Assembly (NCBI RefSeq): GCF_025420485.1
Contig: NZ_JAOEFD010000003.1
Location: forward strand, 124,001-188,000
Length of the DNA stretch: 64,000 nt
From: Nesterenkonia marinintestina
GTDB lineage: Bacteria > Actinomycetota > Actinomycetes > Actinomycetales > Micrococcaceae
Direction: 5' to 3'
Shown here: positions 17,683 to 26,035 of the stretch, piece by piece
Numbering within the stretch: the stretch's first letter is position 1
Layout: each line of letters opens with the position of its first letter
Translations under genes and position numbers: made by a program
The notes under the pieces: model-generated
The model's input: the letters and a program-made list of their open reading frames with translations, nothing else
Told to the model about the DNA's origin: nothing
Databases searched by the model: none

Positions 17683-18924
17683 TCAGCCGGTGTCGAGACC
17701 CTGGCCGGTGAGCACCAGCAGCGGCACCTCTCGTTCGGCCTCCGTCAGGGACCCGTGATGCCCGACCATCCCCAGCGGACCGCGCCCGGTGCGCATGGTG
17801 TCGAAGAGCGCTCCACCGCCGCATTGAGCGATCAGCAGATCACCGATCCGGCCCCGGACGCGGGGCTCGACCACACCGAACCAGCCATCCTCCACGGCTT
17901 CGTCGCGGCTGCGGATCCATGCCTGATCTCCGAATCGGTCCTCCCAGAGGTGCTGGAGCCTCGCGGCGCGGGTCGGTGACGTCTCCGGTCCGAGGATCAG
18001 CTGCATCAGGCGGGGCTCCCCGGCGGTGTGGGCCACGCCGACGAGCAGCTCCGGGGACTCCGCCACATCCACCCGGTCCTCCGGCGCGACGTCGACCATG
18101 CCGTGGTCGGCAGTGAGCACCACGGCCGCCCTGCTCCCGTACCTGCGCTCCAGGCCCTCGCACAGCTGCTGAAGCTCGGCGTCGAGCGTCTCCAGCGCGT
18201 CCGCCCATTCCGAAGAGGCGGTCCCCCAGCGGTGACCGGCCTTGTCCAGTTCGTCGACGTAGAGGTACATCAGCAGCGGGGTCGCCGGCCCGCGTCGTGC
18301 CCCCGGCTTCTGCGGGCGGTGTGCGGCGATGCGGTCGGCCGCCGCCGTGAATCGAGCTCCGAGTCCCTCGGCACCCAGGAACTCGCCGCCCCACAGCGCC
18401 GCTCGGGTCAGTGATGAGGTCCGGAATCCGGGGCGGGAGACGGTGACGACGGTCGCCCCCGCCTGCTCGGCTCGGGTCAGCACCGTCGGATGCGGCTGCC
18501 ACTCGTGGGGGTCGACGTCCTCGTCCCATCCGCCCAACATGTTGACCACCCGATCGTGCTCCGGGGAGTAGACGTCGTATCCCACCAGACCGTGCTCCCC
18601 GGGTGTGCGGCCGGTGCCGAGGCAGGCCAGCGAGTTGGCCGTGGTCGTCGGCACGGCGGCGTCCAGCACGGTCGAGGATCCGTCGGAGCGGCGGGAGCGG
18701 GCCAGGAACCGGGCGTGCCCCGAGCGGCGGGCCAGCAGCTCATCGCCCAGGCCGTCCACCATGACCACCACCATGATGTCGGCCGAGGGGAGACCCAGCC
18801 GCTCGTCGAAGCCGTGCAGCCCGCACGCCGCCGCCGCAGAGCCCATGACGTGGCGCAGGTGGGCCCCGTCGTAGTCCACCGGACGGGGCGCCTGGCCCGA
18901 ACCGGGAGCGGTGGGGGTGGTCAT
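17683..18924 (-). CDS. Alkaline phosphatase superfamily (nucleotide pyrophosphatase-type) protein
   Basis: Protein of 413 residues with the two-metal core of the superfamily: VVVMVDGLGDELL carries the first metal-binding aspartate, VPTTTANSLACLGTGRTPGE carries the predicted threonine nucleophile, YLYVDELDKAGHRWG holds further ligands, and TADHGMVDV holds the aspartate-histidine pair; a final histidine lies in GHHGSL. Members hydrolyse phosphodiesters or phosphonates. There is no signal peptide, so it is predicted cytosolic. The start overlaps the DUF5998 stop as ATGA. This pair next to sepH is the normal arrangement in Micrococcales. The substrate is unknown. Confidence 0.85.
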   Translation of the reverse strand: MTTPTAPGSGQAPRPVDYDGAHLRHVMGSAAAACGLHGFDERLGLPSADIMVVVMVDGLGDELLARRSGHARFLARSRRSDGSSTVLDAAVPTTTANSLACLGTGRTPGEHGLVGYDVYSPEHDRVVNMLGGWDEDVDPHEWQPHPTVLTRAEQAGATVVTVSRPGFRTSSLTRAALWGGEFLGAEGLGARFTAAADRIAAHRPQKPGARRGPATPLLMYLYVDELDKAGHRWGTASSEWADALETLDAELQQLCEGLERRYGSRAAVVLTADHGMVDVAPEDRVDVAESPELLVGVAHTAGEPRLMQLILGPETSPTRAARLQHLWEDRFGDQAWIRSRDEAVEDGWFGVVEPRVRGRIGDLLIAQCGGGALFDTMRTGRGPLGMVGHHGSLTEAEREVPLLVLTGQGLDTG

Positions 18925-19541
18925 CGGGCCCGTTCGATGCCGGCCCGACGCAGCGCGCGGACGAAGCTGCGGGCCTCGTCCACCGCGGTGTCGCCCTCCG
19001 CAGTGGCGGCGATGCGCAGCATGATGTCGTCGGGCACGAAGGTGCCGTTGTCGCCGTGGTCGGCGATGCACTCCGAGTCGGTGCACTGCGCCGGAGCGGT
19101 CTCGAAGCGTGCCGCACCGGTCCAGTGGATGGTGAGCGTCACCTCAGCCAGGGCCCGGTCCGGATCGAAGCGTTCGGGACGCCGGTGCACCTCGGACAGG
19201 ATCAGCGAACGGATCCTGGACACCGGGACGACTTCGGTGGAGATGCGCGCGACGGTGTCCCCGCCGTGGGCATCGACCGCCTCATCGGCCTCGAAGTCGT
19301 GGTCGTCCAGGTGGGCGACGACGAGGACGTCCTCCGCGAGCGCCAGCACCGTGATGTGGCGGTGGACCTCCTCCATGTCGAAGTGGGTGTCGACGTGGAC
19401 GATCTGATGGTCGGCCTCCCTGCCGTCGAGGGCGTCGCGGACGGCGTGCAGCGTCAGATCCGGATAGAACCCGCCGCGGGCGATCGCGGCCTCGAGGGAG
19501 AGCCGGCTCGCCTGCTTCGATGGTTCGCGCCTGAAGGTCAT
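18921..19541 (-). CDS. DUF5998 family protein
   Basis: Soluble acidic protein of 206 residues. Conserved pieces include SLEAAIARGGFYPDLTLHAV near the start, HVDTHFDMEEVHRHITVL, an AHLDDHD segment, and WTGAARFETAPAQCTD with a conserved cysteine. I assign it to DUF5998 by its look and by its fixed position upstream of the phosphatase-superfamily gene. No catalytic motif is obvious. A -10-like TAGCAT on the minus strand (19548-19553) is followed by six G residues and then the ATG, so the mRNA may be leaderless. It is divergent from oleA. Confidence 0.75.
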   Translation of the reverse strand: MTFRREPSKQASRLSLEAAIARGGFYPDLTLHAVRDALDGREADHQIVHVDTHFDMEEVHRHITVLALAEDVLVVAHLDDHDFEADEAVDAHGGDTVARISTEVVPVSRIRSLILSEVHRRPERFDPDRALAEVTLTIHWTGAARFETAPAQCTDSECIADHGDNGTFVPDDIMLRIAATAEGDTAVDEARSFVRALRRAGIERAR

Positions 19542-19631
19542 CCCCCCATGCTAACCGCGTCGGGGACGGGGCCGAGGCCGCTCTCCACAGTCGGATTCGC
19601 CGGGATCGGGCTTCTGCGAGATACTGGTCCG
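19542..19631. promoter_or_regulatory. Divergent leaderless-type promoters, DUF5998 / oleA
   Basis: Minus strand: TAGCAT (19548-19553), six bases, then the DUF5998 ATG. Plus strand: GATACT (19620-19625), six bases, then the oleA GTG at 19632. In both cases the expected transcription start falls on the start codon, and neither gene has a ribosome binding site. -35 elements are weak. Leaderless mRNAs are common in actinobacteria. Confidence 0.55.
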
Positions 19632-20660
19632 GTGCCAGGTAACGCCACCTTCCGTCATCGCAACGCCGCCCTCCTCTCCGTCACCGAGGCGCAGGCTCCC
19701 CTCCAGCTGACCTCGAAGGACATCGATTCCAAGCTCGCCGACGCGCTCAAGCGGCTCAAGCTTCCCAGAGGTCTGCTGCAGCGGGTCGCCGGGGTCAAGA
19801 CGCGCCGCATCTGGGCCGAGGACGACGGCAACCGTCGGGGCACCGTCGAAGCCGGTCGCCGTGCCCTGCAGCAGGCGGGGATCGGGGCCGAGGACGTCTC
19901 TATGGTGATCAACACCTCCGTCTCGCGGGAGCACCTCGAGCCGTCGGTCGCGGTCGGAGTCCATTCCGACCTGGGTCTGCCGACCTCGGCGATGAACTTC
20001 GACATCACCAACGCCTGCCTGGGCTTCGTCAACGCCATGACGCTGGCCTCGTCGATGATCGACGCGGGACAGGCGAAGTATGTGCTCATCGTCGGCGGCG
20101 AGGACCCGCGGAAGCTCCACGCGGCCACCATCGACCGCATCAACTCGCTGGAGACCATGCCCTCCCGCGAGGACTTCATGCGCGAGTTCGCCTCCCTGAC
20201 GCTGGGCTGCGGCGCGGCGGCCGGGGTCGTCGGTCCCGCCGACGCCCACCCGGAGGGACACCGCATCGTCGGCGGCGTCGTCCGCGCCGCCTCACAGCAC
20301 CACAATCTCTGCGTGGGGTCCAACGAAGGGATGTACACCGATTCCCGCGGGCTCCTGGAGGGCGGCCTGGAACTGGTCATGGAGGCCTGGACCGAGGCCC
20401 AGGAGGAGTTCGACTGGCGTGACATGGACTCCTACGTCACCCATCAGGTCTCGTCCCTGCACACCTCCGCCATCATCAAGGCGGCCACCCTGGACAAGCG
20501 GCGCGTGCCGGTCACCTATCCGGAGCTCGGCAACGTCGGCCCCGCCTCGCTGCCGATCACCCTGGCCCGAGAGTCCGGGAACCTGTCCTCCGGAGACCGC
20601 GTCCTGTGTCTGGGCGTCGGTTCCGGGATCAATACCGCGCTTCTGGAGATCGAGTGGTGA
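19632..20660 (+). CDS. oleA: OleA, head-to-head acyl-CoA condensing enzyme
   Basis: Thiolase-fold (KAS III-like) enzyme of 342 residues that joins two long-chain acyl-CoAs to a 2-alkyl-3-ketoacid, the first step of long-chain olefin synthesis. The catalytic cysteine is C129 in NACLGF; the histidine is in THQVSS near residue 271 and the asparagine in LGNVGPASLP near 301. Distinction from FabH rests on the NACLGF context, the substrate region (EHLEPSVAVGVHSDLGL), and above all the downstream oleBC and oleD genes. GTG 19632 is chosen because it gives the usual protein length and lies six bases after GATACT. First gene of a three-gene operon. Confidence 0.92.
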   Translation: MPGNATFRHRNAALLSVTEAQAPLQLTSKDIDSKLADALKRLKLPRGLLQRVAGVKTRRIWAEDDGNRRGTVEAGRRALQQAGIGAEDVSMVINTSVSREHLEPSVAVGVHSDLGLPTSAMNFDITNACLGFVNAMTLASSMIDAGQAKYVLIVGGEDPRKLHAATIDRINSLETMPSREDFMREFASLTLGCGAAAGVVGPADAHPEGHRIVGGVVRAASQHHNLCVGSNEGMYTDSRGLLEGGLELVMEAWTEAQEEFDWRDMDSYVTHQVSSLHTSAIIKAATLDKRRVPVTYPELGNVGPASLPITLARESGNLSSGDRVLCLGVGSGINTALLEIEW

Positions 20661-20664
20661 TGAG

Positions 20665-23472
20665 ATGACCTCCCCGCGGCTGGCCGATCGCGCTCAGTCC
20701 CTGCTCCGCCGGCGGACCCGTCCGCTGGAGCCGGAGCCCGCCCGGCTGCCCGCCGGCGAGGCGGGCCGGGCCTTCCCGGGGCTGGACCCTCAGTGGTCCC
20801 GACTGGTGACCACGGAGGTCGCCGACGGCCCGCGCAGCTTCCACGTCCTGGACAACGGGCCGATCCTCACCGCCCGAGGCCACACCGTCCGCGGGACGAT
20901 CGTGGCGGTCCACGGCAACCCGACCTGGTCGTACCTGTGGCGCCGGGTCATCGGTGCGGCTACGGAGCAGGCGGCCAGGACGGGCGCCGGGTGGCGCGTC
21001 GTCGCCCCGGACCAGCTGGACATGGGGTACTCGGAGCGGCTCGCCCACGACGCTCCGCCGCGGCCGGTGCGCCACGGCGACGGCGCGGAGGCGACCGGAG
21101 GATACCGTCGGTTCGCCCAACGTGTGGAGGACCTGGACGCCGTAGTCGAGGCCCTCGACGTCGACCGTGGGAGCCCGCTGATCACCCTGGGCCACGACTG
21201 GGGCGGACTGGTGTCCTTGGCCTGGGCCGTCCGTCACGCCGACTCCGTGGACGCGGTCACCACGCTGAACACCGCCGCCCACCACCGGTCGGAGGACCCC
21301 GTGCCCGCCGCCCTGCGGGCCGCCCTGGTGCCCGGCGTGCTCGAAGCCTCCACCGTGGAGACCACCGGGTTCCTGGACGTGACCCTCTCGCTGGTCGAGG
21401 GCGGACTCGATCCGGAGGTCCGGGCGGCCTACCGCGCACCGTATCTGACCCGTTCCCGCCGCGGCGGGATCGGCGGGTTCGTCGCCGACGTCCCCGCCTC
21501 CGCCGACCACGCCTCACGTCCCGCCCTCGATGAGCTGGCCGCCGGCCTCGCGGAGTGGGACGTCCCGTCCCTGATCATGTGGGGGCCGAAGGATCCTGTG
21601 TTCCGGGAGCGGTACCTCTCCGATCTGCAGGATCGGCTGCCCCAGGCGGACCTGCACCGCTTCGAGACCTCGGGACACATGCTGGCCGAGGACAGCGACG
21701 TCGCCGGCGTCCTGCTGACCTGGCTGGACGAACGGTTCCCCGGCTCTGACGGGCCCGCGCCGGCGACCGAGCCCGCGGAGCGCCGCTCACCCGAGCCGGC
21801 CGGCGAGGTGCTGGGCATGCACGACCAGCTCGAGCGGATGAGCGTCGAGAACCCGGACGACCCCGCCGTGGTCGACATGACCGCCGACGGCGCCTCCCTG
21901 ACCTGGTCCCAGCTCGCCGAAGAGGTCGACGCCCTCGCCTCGGGTCTCGCGGACCTCGGCGTATCCCCCGGTGACCGGGTCTCCCTGCTCGTGCCCCCCG
22001 GCAACGACCTCACCGTGATCCTCTACGCCTGTCTTCGGGTGGGGGCCGTGGCCGTAGTCGCCGACGCCGGTCTGGGCCTGAGGGGGATGACCCGCGCGGC
22101 ACGCAGTGCGCGGCCGGACTGGGTGATCGGCGCCGCCCCCGGGCTCGGTGTGGCCCGGACCATGCGCTGGCCCGGCAGCCGGATCTCAGTACGGACCATG
22201 GAGGGTCCGGCCGGCAGGCTCCTCGACACCGTCGCCTCCGTGGAGTCCCTCCGCGACGACCACCGCGGCCGACGGCCCGACTGGGTGCCGACCCCGCGCC
22301 CCAGAGACCAGGCCGCCGTGCTGTTCACCTCCGGCTCGACCGGACCCGCCAAGGGTGTGGTGTACACCCACGAGCGGCTCGGCGCGCTCGTCGCGCTGCT
22401 GAGGCGCCAGCTCTCCGTAGAGCCGGGCTCCTCGCTGATCGCCGGGTTCGCTCCGTTCGCCCTGCTCGGACCCGCAATCGGCGCCACCTCGGTGACGCCG
22501 GACATGTCGGTCACCCGGCCCGCCACGCTGAGCGCCGCGGCCGTGGCCGACGCGGCCCGAGCCGGCCGAGCCACGATGCTCTTCGGCTCCCCCGCCGCTC
22601 TGCGGAACATCGCGGCGACCGCCGACGAGCTCGACCCCGCCGAGGAGGAGCACCTCCGCGGAGTCCGGCTGGTGCTCTCCGCCGGTGCTCCGGTCCATCC
22701 GGACCTGCTCGACACCGTCCACGGAATCTTCCCCGATGCTGAGATCCACACCCCCTACGGCATGACCGAAGGCCTGCTGCAGGCTGACATCGAACGTGCT
22801 GAGGTCCATGAGGCCATGGCCACCGGTCAGCCCGGCGTATGCGTGGGCCGACCGGTGGCCGGAGTGCGGTTCGCCCTCGCGCCGCTGGACGCCCAGGGGG
22901 TGCCGACCGAGCGGCTGGTCGACCCGGAGGAGGCCCCCGGCACACTGTCGGAGCTGGTCGTCTCCGCCGCACACCTCAAGGCCGGCTACGACCGGCTGTG
23001 GTCCACGGACCGTGACAGCCGACGCGACGACCACCGTGACCTGCTCTGGCACCGCACCAACGACGTCGGGCACGTCGACGACCAGGGTCGGATCTGGATC
23101 CAGGGCCGCCTGCAGCACGTCATCACCACACCGCAGGGGCCGATCGGACCGGGAGTGGTGGAGACGCCGGTGGACGGACTGGCGGAGGTGGTCCGCAGCG
23201 CCGCCGTGGGCGTCGGACCCGGCGGGGCGCAGGCGGTCGTCGTCGTCGTCGAGCCCGAATCCGGCGTCGGAGGGCTCCGCGCCGGCCGGACCCCGGTCGC
23301 GGATCCCGAGTTTGCGGCACGCGTGCGCGGCGCCTCGCCGGTGCCCGTGGCCGCCGTGCTGATCCTGGACGAGCTGCCCACCGACATCCGTCACAACTCG
23401 AAGATCGAACGGAGCCGATTGGCCGTCTGGGCCGATGCGGTCCTGGCCGGAAGGAGGGCTCGGACCCCATGA
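20665..23472 (+). CDS. oleBC: OleBC fusion: beta-lactone decarboxylase plus beta-lactone synthetase
   Basis: Two-domain protein of 935 residues. Residues 1 to about 375 are an alpha/beta hydrolase related to haloalkane dehalogenases (OleB): oxyanion region VHGNPTWSYLW, aspartate nucleophile in GHDWGG near residue 178, and histidine in ETSGHMLAED. From about residue 385 follows an AMP-forming ligase (OleC) with the phosphate loop FTSGSTGPAKG near 553, the motif TPYGMTEG, and a C-terminal lysine region HNSKIERS. OleC closes a beta-hydroxy acid to a beta-lactone; OleB decarboxylates it to the alkene. The fusion is known from actinobacteria including Micrococcus. It starts four bases after oleA and overlaps oleD as ATGA. 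Confidence 0.93.
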   Translation: MTSPRLADRAQSLLRRRTRPLEPEPARLPAGEAGRAFPGLDPQWSRLVTTEVADGPRSFHVLDNGPILTARGHTVRGTIVAVHGNPTWSYLWRRVIGAATEQAARTGAGWRVVAPDQLDMGYSERLAHDAPPRPVRHGDGAEATGGYRRFAQRVEDLDAVVEALDVDRGSPLITLGHDWGGLVSLAWAVRHADSVDAVTTLNTAAHHRSEDPVPAALRAALVPGVLEASTVETTGFLDVTLSLVEGGLDPEVRAAYRAPYLTRSRRGGIGGFVADVPASADHASRPALDELAAGLAEWDVPSLIMWGPKDPVFRERYLSDLQDRLPQADLHRFETSGHMLAEDSDVAGVLLTWLDERFPGSDGPAPATEPAERRSPEPAGEVLGMHDQLERMSVENPDDPAVVDMTADGASLTWSQLAEEVDALASGLADLGVSPGDRVSLLVPPGNDLTVILYACLRVGAVAVVADAGLGLRGMTRAARSARPDWVIGAAPGLGVARTMRWPGSRISVRTMEGPAGRLLDTVASVESLRDDHRGRRPDWVPTPRPRDQAAVLFTSGSTGPAKGVVYTHERLGALVALLRRQLSVEPGSSLIAGFAPFALLGPAIGATSVTPDMSVTRPATLSAAAVADAARAGRATMLFGSPAALRNIAATADELDPAEEEHLRGVRLVLSAGAPVHPDLLDTVHGIFPDAEIHTPYGMTEGLLQADIERAEVHEAMATGQPGVCVGRPVAGVRFALAPLDAQGVPTERLVDPEEAPGTLSELVVSAAHLKAGYDRLWSTDRDSRRDDHRDLLWHRTNDVGHVDDQGRIWIQGRLQHVITTPQGPIGPGVVETPVDGLAEVVRSAAVGVGPGGAQAVVVVVEPESGVGGLRAGRTPVADPEFAARVRGASPVPVAAVLILDELPTDIRHNSKIERSRLAVWADAVLAGRRARTP

Positions 23473-24521
23473 ACGGCACCGAGACCGTCCCGCACCCCGA
23501 CGATTCGGACGAGGTGCTCCCGGGCGCCCGCGTCCTGGTGACCGGGGCATCCGGCCTGCTCGGACGTTCCGTCGCCCAGCGCCTGGTCGACCTCGGCTAT
23601 GAGGTGACCACCCTGCAGCGCAGCGCCTCCGGTGTGGAGGGGGCCCGCGAGGTGCGCGGATCTCTCAACGACGCCGACGCCGTCGCCGAGGCCGTGTCGG
23701 GACAGGACGTCGTCGTGCACATGGCCGCGAAGGTCTCCGTCTCCGGACCGCGCGAGGACTACGTACGGGTCAACATCGACGGGACCCGTGCGATCTTCGA
23801 CGCCGCAGAGGCCGCCGGAGTCCGTCGGGTCCTCCACGTCTCCTCCCCCTCCACCGCCCATTCCGGGTCCTCCCTCGTCGGGGTCGGTGCCGGGCCCGCG
23901 GACCCTGAGAACGCGGAGGGGAACTACGCGCAGACGAAGGCCGCCGCAGAGCTGCTGGCCGAGGAGCGCGGACGCACAGCGTTCGGCGGCGCCGGCATGG
24001 ACGTGCTGATCATCCGACCGCACCTGGTGTGGGGCCCCGGCGACACCCAGCTCACCGCACGGATCGTCGACCGCTCACGCTCCGGACGGATGCCCATCCT
24101 GGGCACCGGCGCTCCCCTGGTCGACACCATCTACATCGACAACGCCGTCGACGCCTTCGTCGCCGGGGTGCGTCGGCTGCCGCAGATCGCCGGTCGCCGT
24201 CTGGTGCTGACCAATGGGGAGCCCCGCCCCATCGGAGAGCTCATCTCCGGGTTCGCCGAGGCCGGAGGCGCACCCCGTCCTCGGCTGCGGATCCCGCCCG
24301 CCGTCGCGAAGGTCCTGGGCCTGGTGGTGGAGAAGCTCTGGGCCCTCGGCGAGCACGACGACGAGCCGCCGATGACCAAGTTCCTCGCCGAACAGCTCTC
24401 CACCGCCCACTGGTTCGACCAGCGGGAGACCCGTGAGGCCCTGGACTGGGAGCCGGAGATCAGCATCGATGAGGGGATGGCCCTGCTGGCCGCCCACGTC
24501 CGCGCCACCGGTTCCGTGTGA
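23469..24521 (+). CDS. oleD: OleD, 2-alkyl-3-ketoalkanoate reductase
   Basis: NAD(P)-dependent extended short-chain dehydrogenase of 350 residues. The dinucleotide-binding motif VLVTGASGLLGRSVAQRL lies near the N-terminus after a short acidic leader, VHMAAKVSVSG follows, and the catalytic YxxxK pair is in NYAQTKAAAEL. In the Ole pathway it reduces the OleA product to the beta-hydroxy acid used by the OleC domain. The ATG overlaps the oleBC stop by four bases, so it is translationally coupled. Sequence alone resembles 3-beta-HSD/epimerase proteins; the operon fixes the assignment. Confidence 0.92.
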   Translation: MNGTETVPHPDDSDEVLPGARVLVTGASGLLGRSVAQRLVDLGYEVTTLQRSASGVEGAREVRGSLNDADAVAEAVSGQDVVVHMAAKVSVSGPREDYVRVNIDGTRAIFDAAEAAGVRRVLHVSSPSTAHSGSSLVGVGAGPADPENAEGNYAQTKAAAELLAEERGRTAFGGAGMDVLIIRPHLVWGPGDTQLTARIVDRSRSGRMPILGTGAPLVDTIYIDNAVDAFVAGVRRLPQIAGRRLVLTNGEPRPIGELISGFAEAGGAPRPRLRIPPAVAKVLGLVVEKLWALGEHDDEPPMTKFLAEQLSTAHWFDQRETREALDWEPEISIDEGMALLAAHVRATGSV

Positions 24522-24540
24522 GTCGGGGGCCGTCCGCACG

Positions 24541-26004
24541 TCACCCCGAGCCGAGGAGCTCCTGGATGGGCCCGGAGACGAAGTAGATGAGGAAGAGGGC
24601 GGCGGTGAGGTACATCAGCGGATGGACCTCGGCGAACTTCCCTCGGCTCATCTTCAGCATCACATAGGTGATGAAGCCGGCCCCGATCCCATTGGTGATC
24701 GAGTAGGAGAACGGCATCAGCACGATCGTCATGAACGCCGGGATCGCGATCTCCACATCGGTCCAGTCGATACGCGTGATCTGCTGCAGCATCAGGAATC
24801 CGACCAGCACCAGAGTCGCCGACGCCGCCTCCGTGGGGATGACCGCGGCCAACGGTGAGAGCACGATGGTCAGGAGGAACAGGGTCCCCGTGACCACGTT
24901 CGCCAGACCGGTCCTGGCCCCGTCGCCCACGCCCACGGTCGATTCGATGAAGCCGGAGTTCACCGAGGTCGCACCGATGCCCCCGCCCATCGAGGCGACG
25001 GCGTCGGAGACCATGATCCGCCGGGAGTGGTGGATCTCTCCGTCGGCCGACTTCAGATCACCTGTGTTCGCCACGGCGACCATCGTGCCGAGCAGGTCGA
25101 AGAAGTTGGCCAGGAGCATGGTGAACAGTGCCAGAGTGGCCGCCACCAGGCCGATGTTCTGCCAGGAGCCGAGCAGGTTGAACTCACCGATGAGCGAGAG
25201 GTCGGGCAGGGAGAACCAGTCCTGATCCAGGGTCGGCACCGACAGGCCCCAGCCGTGCGGGTTCTCCTCGGACTCGGGGCCGATGTCGAGCACGGCCTCC
25301 ATCGTCATCGCCAGGACCGACGCGGTGATGATCGCGAACAGGATGGCGCCGCGGACCCGGGCCGCCCACAGGGCGAAGAGGACGAACAGCGCGATGAGGA
25401 AGATGAGCAGGGGCCAGCCCATGAGGAAGCCGCCCACTCCGAGCTCCAGCGCCGGGCCTCCTCCTGCCTGGATGAAGCCGGCGTTGACCATCCCGATGAG
25501 CGCGATGAACAGCCCGATTCCGACGCTGATGGCGGTCTTCAGAGGAGCAGGTACCGCGCGGAAGATCGCGGCACGGAATCCTGTGAGCACGAGGATGAGC
25601 AGGATGAAGCCTTCGATGACGACCAGGCCCATCGCATCGGCCCAGGTCATGCCGGGCAGGATGACGATTCCGTAGGTGATGAAGGCCGAGAGTCCCAAGG
25701 AGGACGAGACCGCCATCGGGAACTTTGCGATGACCCCCATCAGGATCGTGAGCACTCCCGAGACCAGCGACGTGGCCGCCGCCACAGCGGGCAGATTCGG
25801 CTCGTCGCCACCGCCCAGGTAGCTGCCGGTCGAGTCCATGGCGGCGCCTATGATCAGCGGATTGAGGACGATGATGTAGGACATCGCCAGAAACGTCGCG
25901 AGTCCGCCGCGGACCTCACGCCCGATCGTCGAACCGCGGGAGGTGATGTGGAAGTACCGGTCGACGGCGCCGAGCCGCGCCTCGTTCTGAGCCTGAGTCG
26001 TCAC
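24541..26004 (-). CDS. NCS2 family purine permease (guanine/hypoxanthine type)
   Basis: Polytopic membrane protein of about 487 residues with some 12-14 transmembrane segments. Features of the AzgA/PbuG branch are visible: RGGLATFLAMSYIIVLNP near the start, AVSSSLGLSAFITYGIV, LANFFDLLGTMVAVANTG in the centre, and the quasi-substrate motif MGGGIGATSVNSGFIEST. Members import guanine, hypoxanthine or adenine by proton symport. GTG 26004 is preferred; a minus-strand TAAGAT (26013-26018) sits eight bases upstream, so it may have its own near-leaderless transcript or be read through from the MFS gene that ends 31 bases before. It is convergent with oleD. Confidence 0.9.
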   Translation of the reverse strand: MTTQAQNEARLGAVDRYFHITSRGSTIGREVRGGLATFLAMSYIIVLNPLIIGAAMDSTGSYLGGGDEPNLPAVAAATSLVSGVLTILMGVIAKFPMAVSSSLGLSAFITYGIVILPGMTWADAMGLVVIEGFILLILVLTGFRAAIFRAVPAPLKTAISVGIGLFIALIGMVNAGFIQAGGGPALELGVGGFLMGWPLLIFLIALFVLFALWAARVRGAILFAIITASVLAMTMEAVLDIGPESEENPHGWGLSVPTLDQDWFSLPDLSLIGEFNLLGSWQNIGLVAATLALFTMLLANFFDLLGTMVAVANTGDLKSADGEIHHSRRIMVSDAVASMGGGIGATSVNSGFIESTVGVGDGARTGLANVVTGTLFLLTIVLSPLAAVIPTEAASATLVLVGFLMLQQITRIDWTDVEIAIPAFMTIVLMPFSYSITNGIGAGFITYVMLKMSRGKFAEVHPLMYLTAALFLIYFVSGPIQELLGSG

Positions 26005-26035
26005 GGACGTCGATCTTAGTGGAACCTGAGCGGGT

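Noticed and set aside
19632-20660. OleA as a second FabH
   Set aside because: Catalytic residues alone fit both, but the cysteine context NACLGF and the directly coupled oleBC and oleD genes identify OleA.
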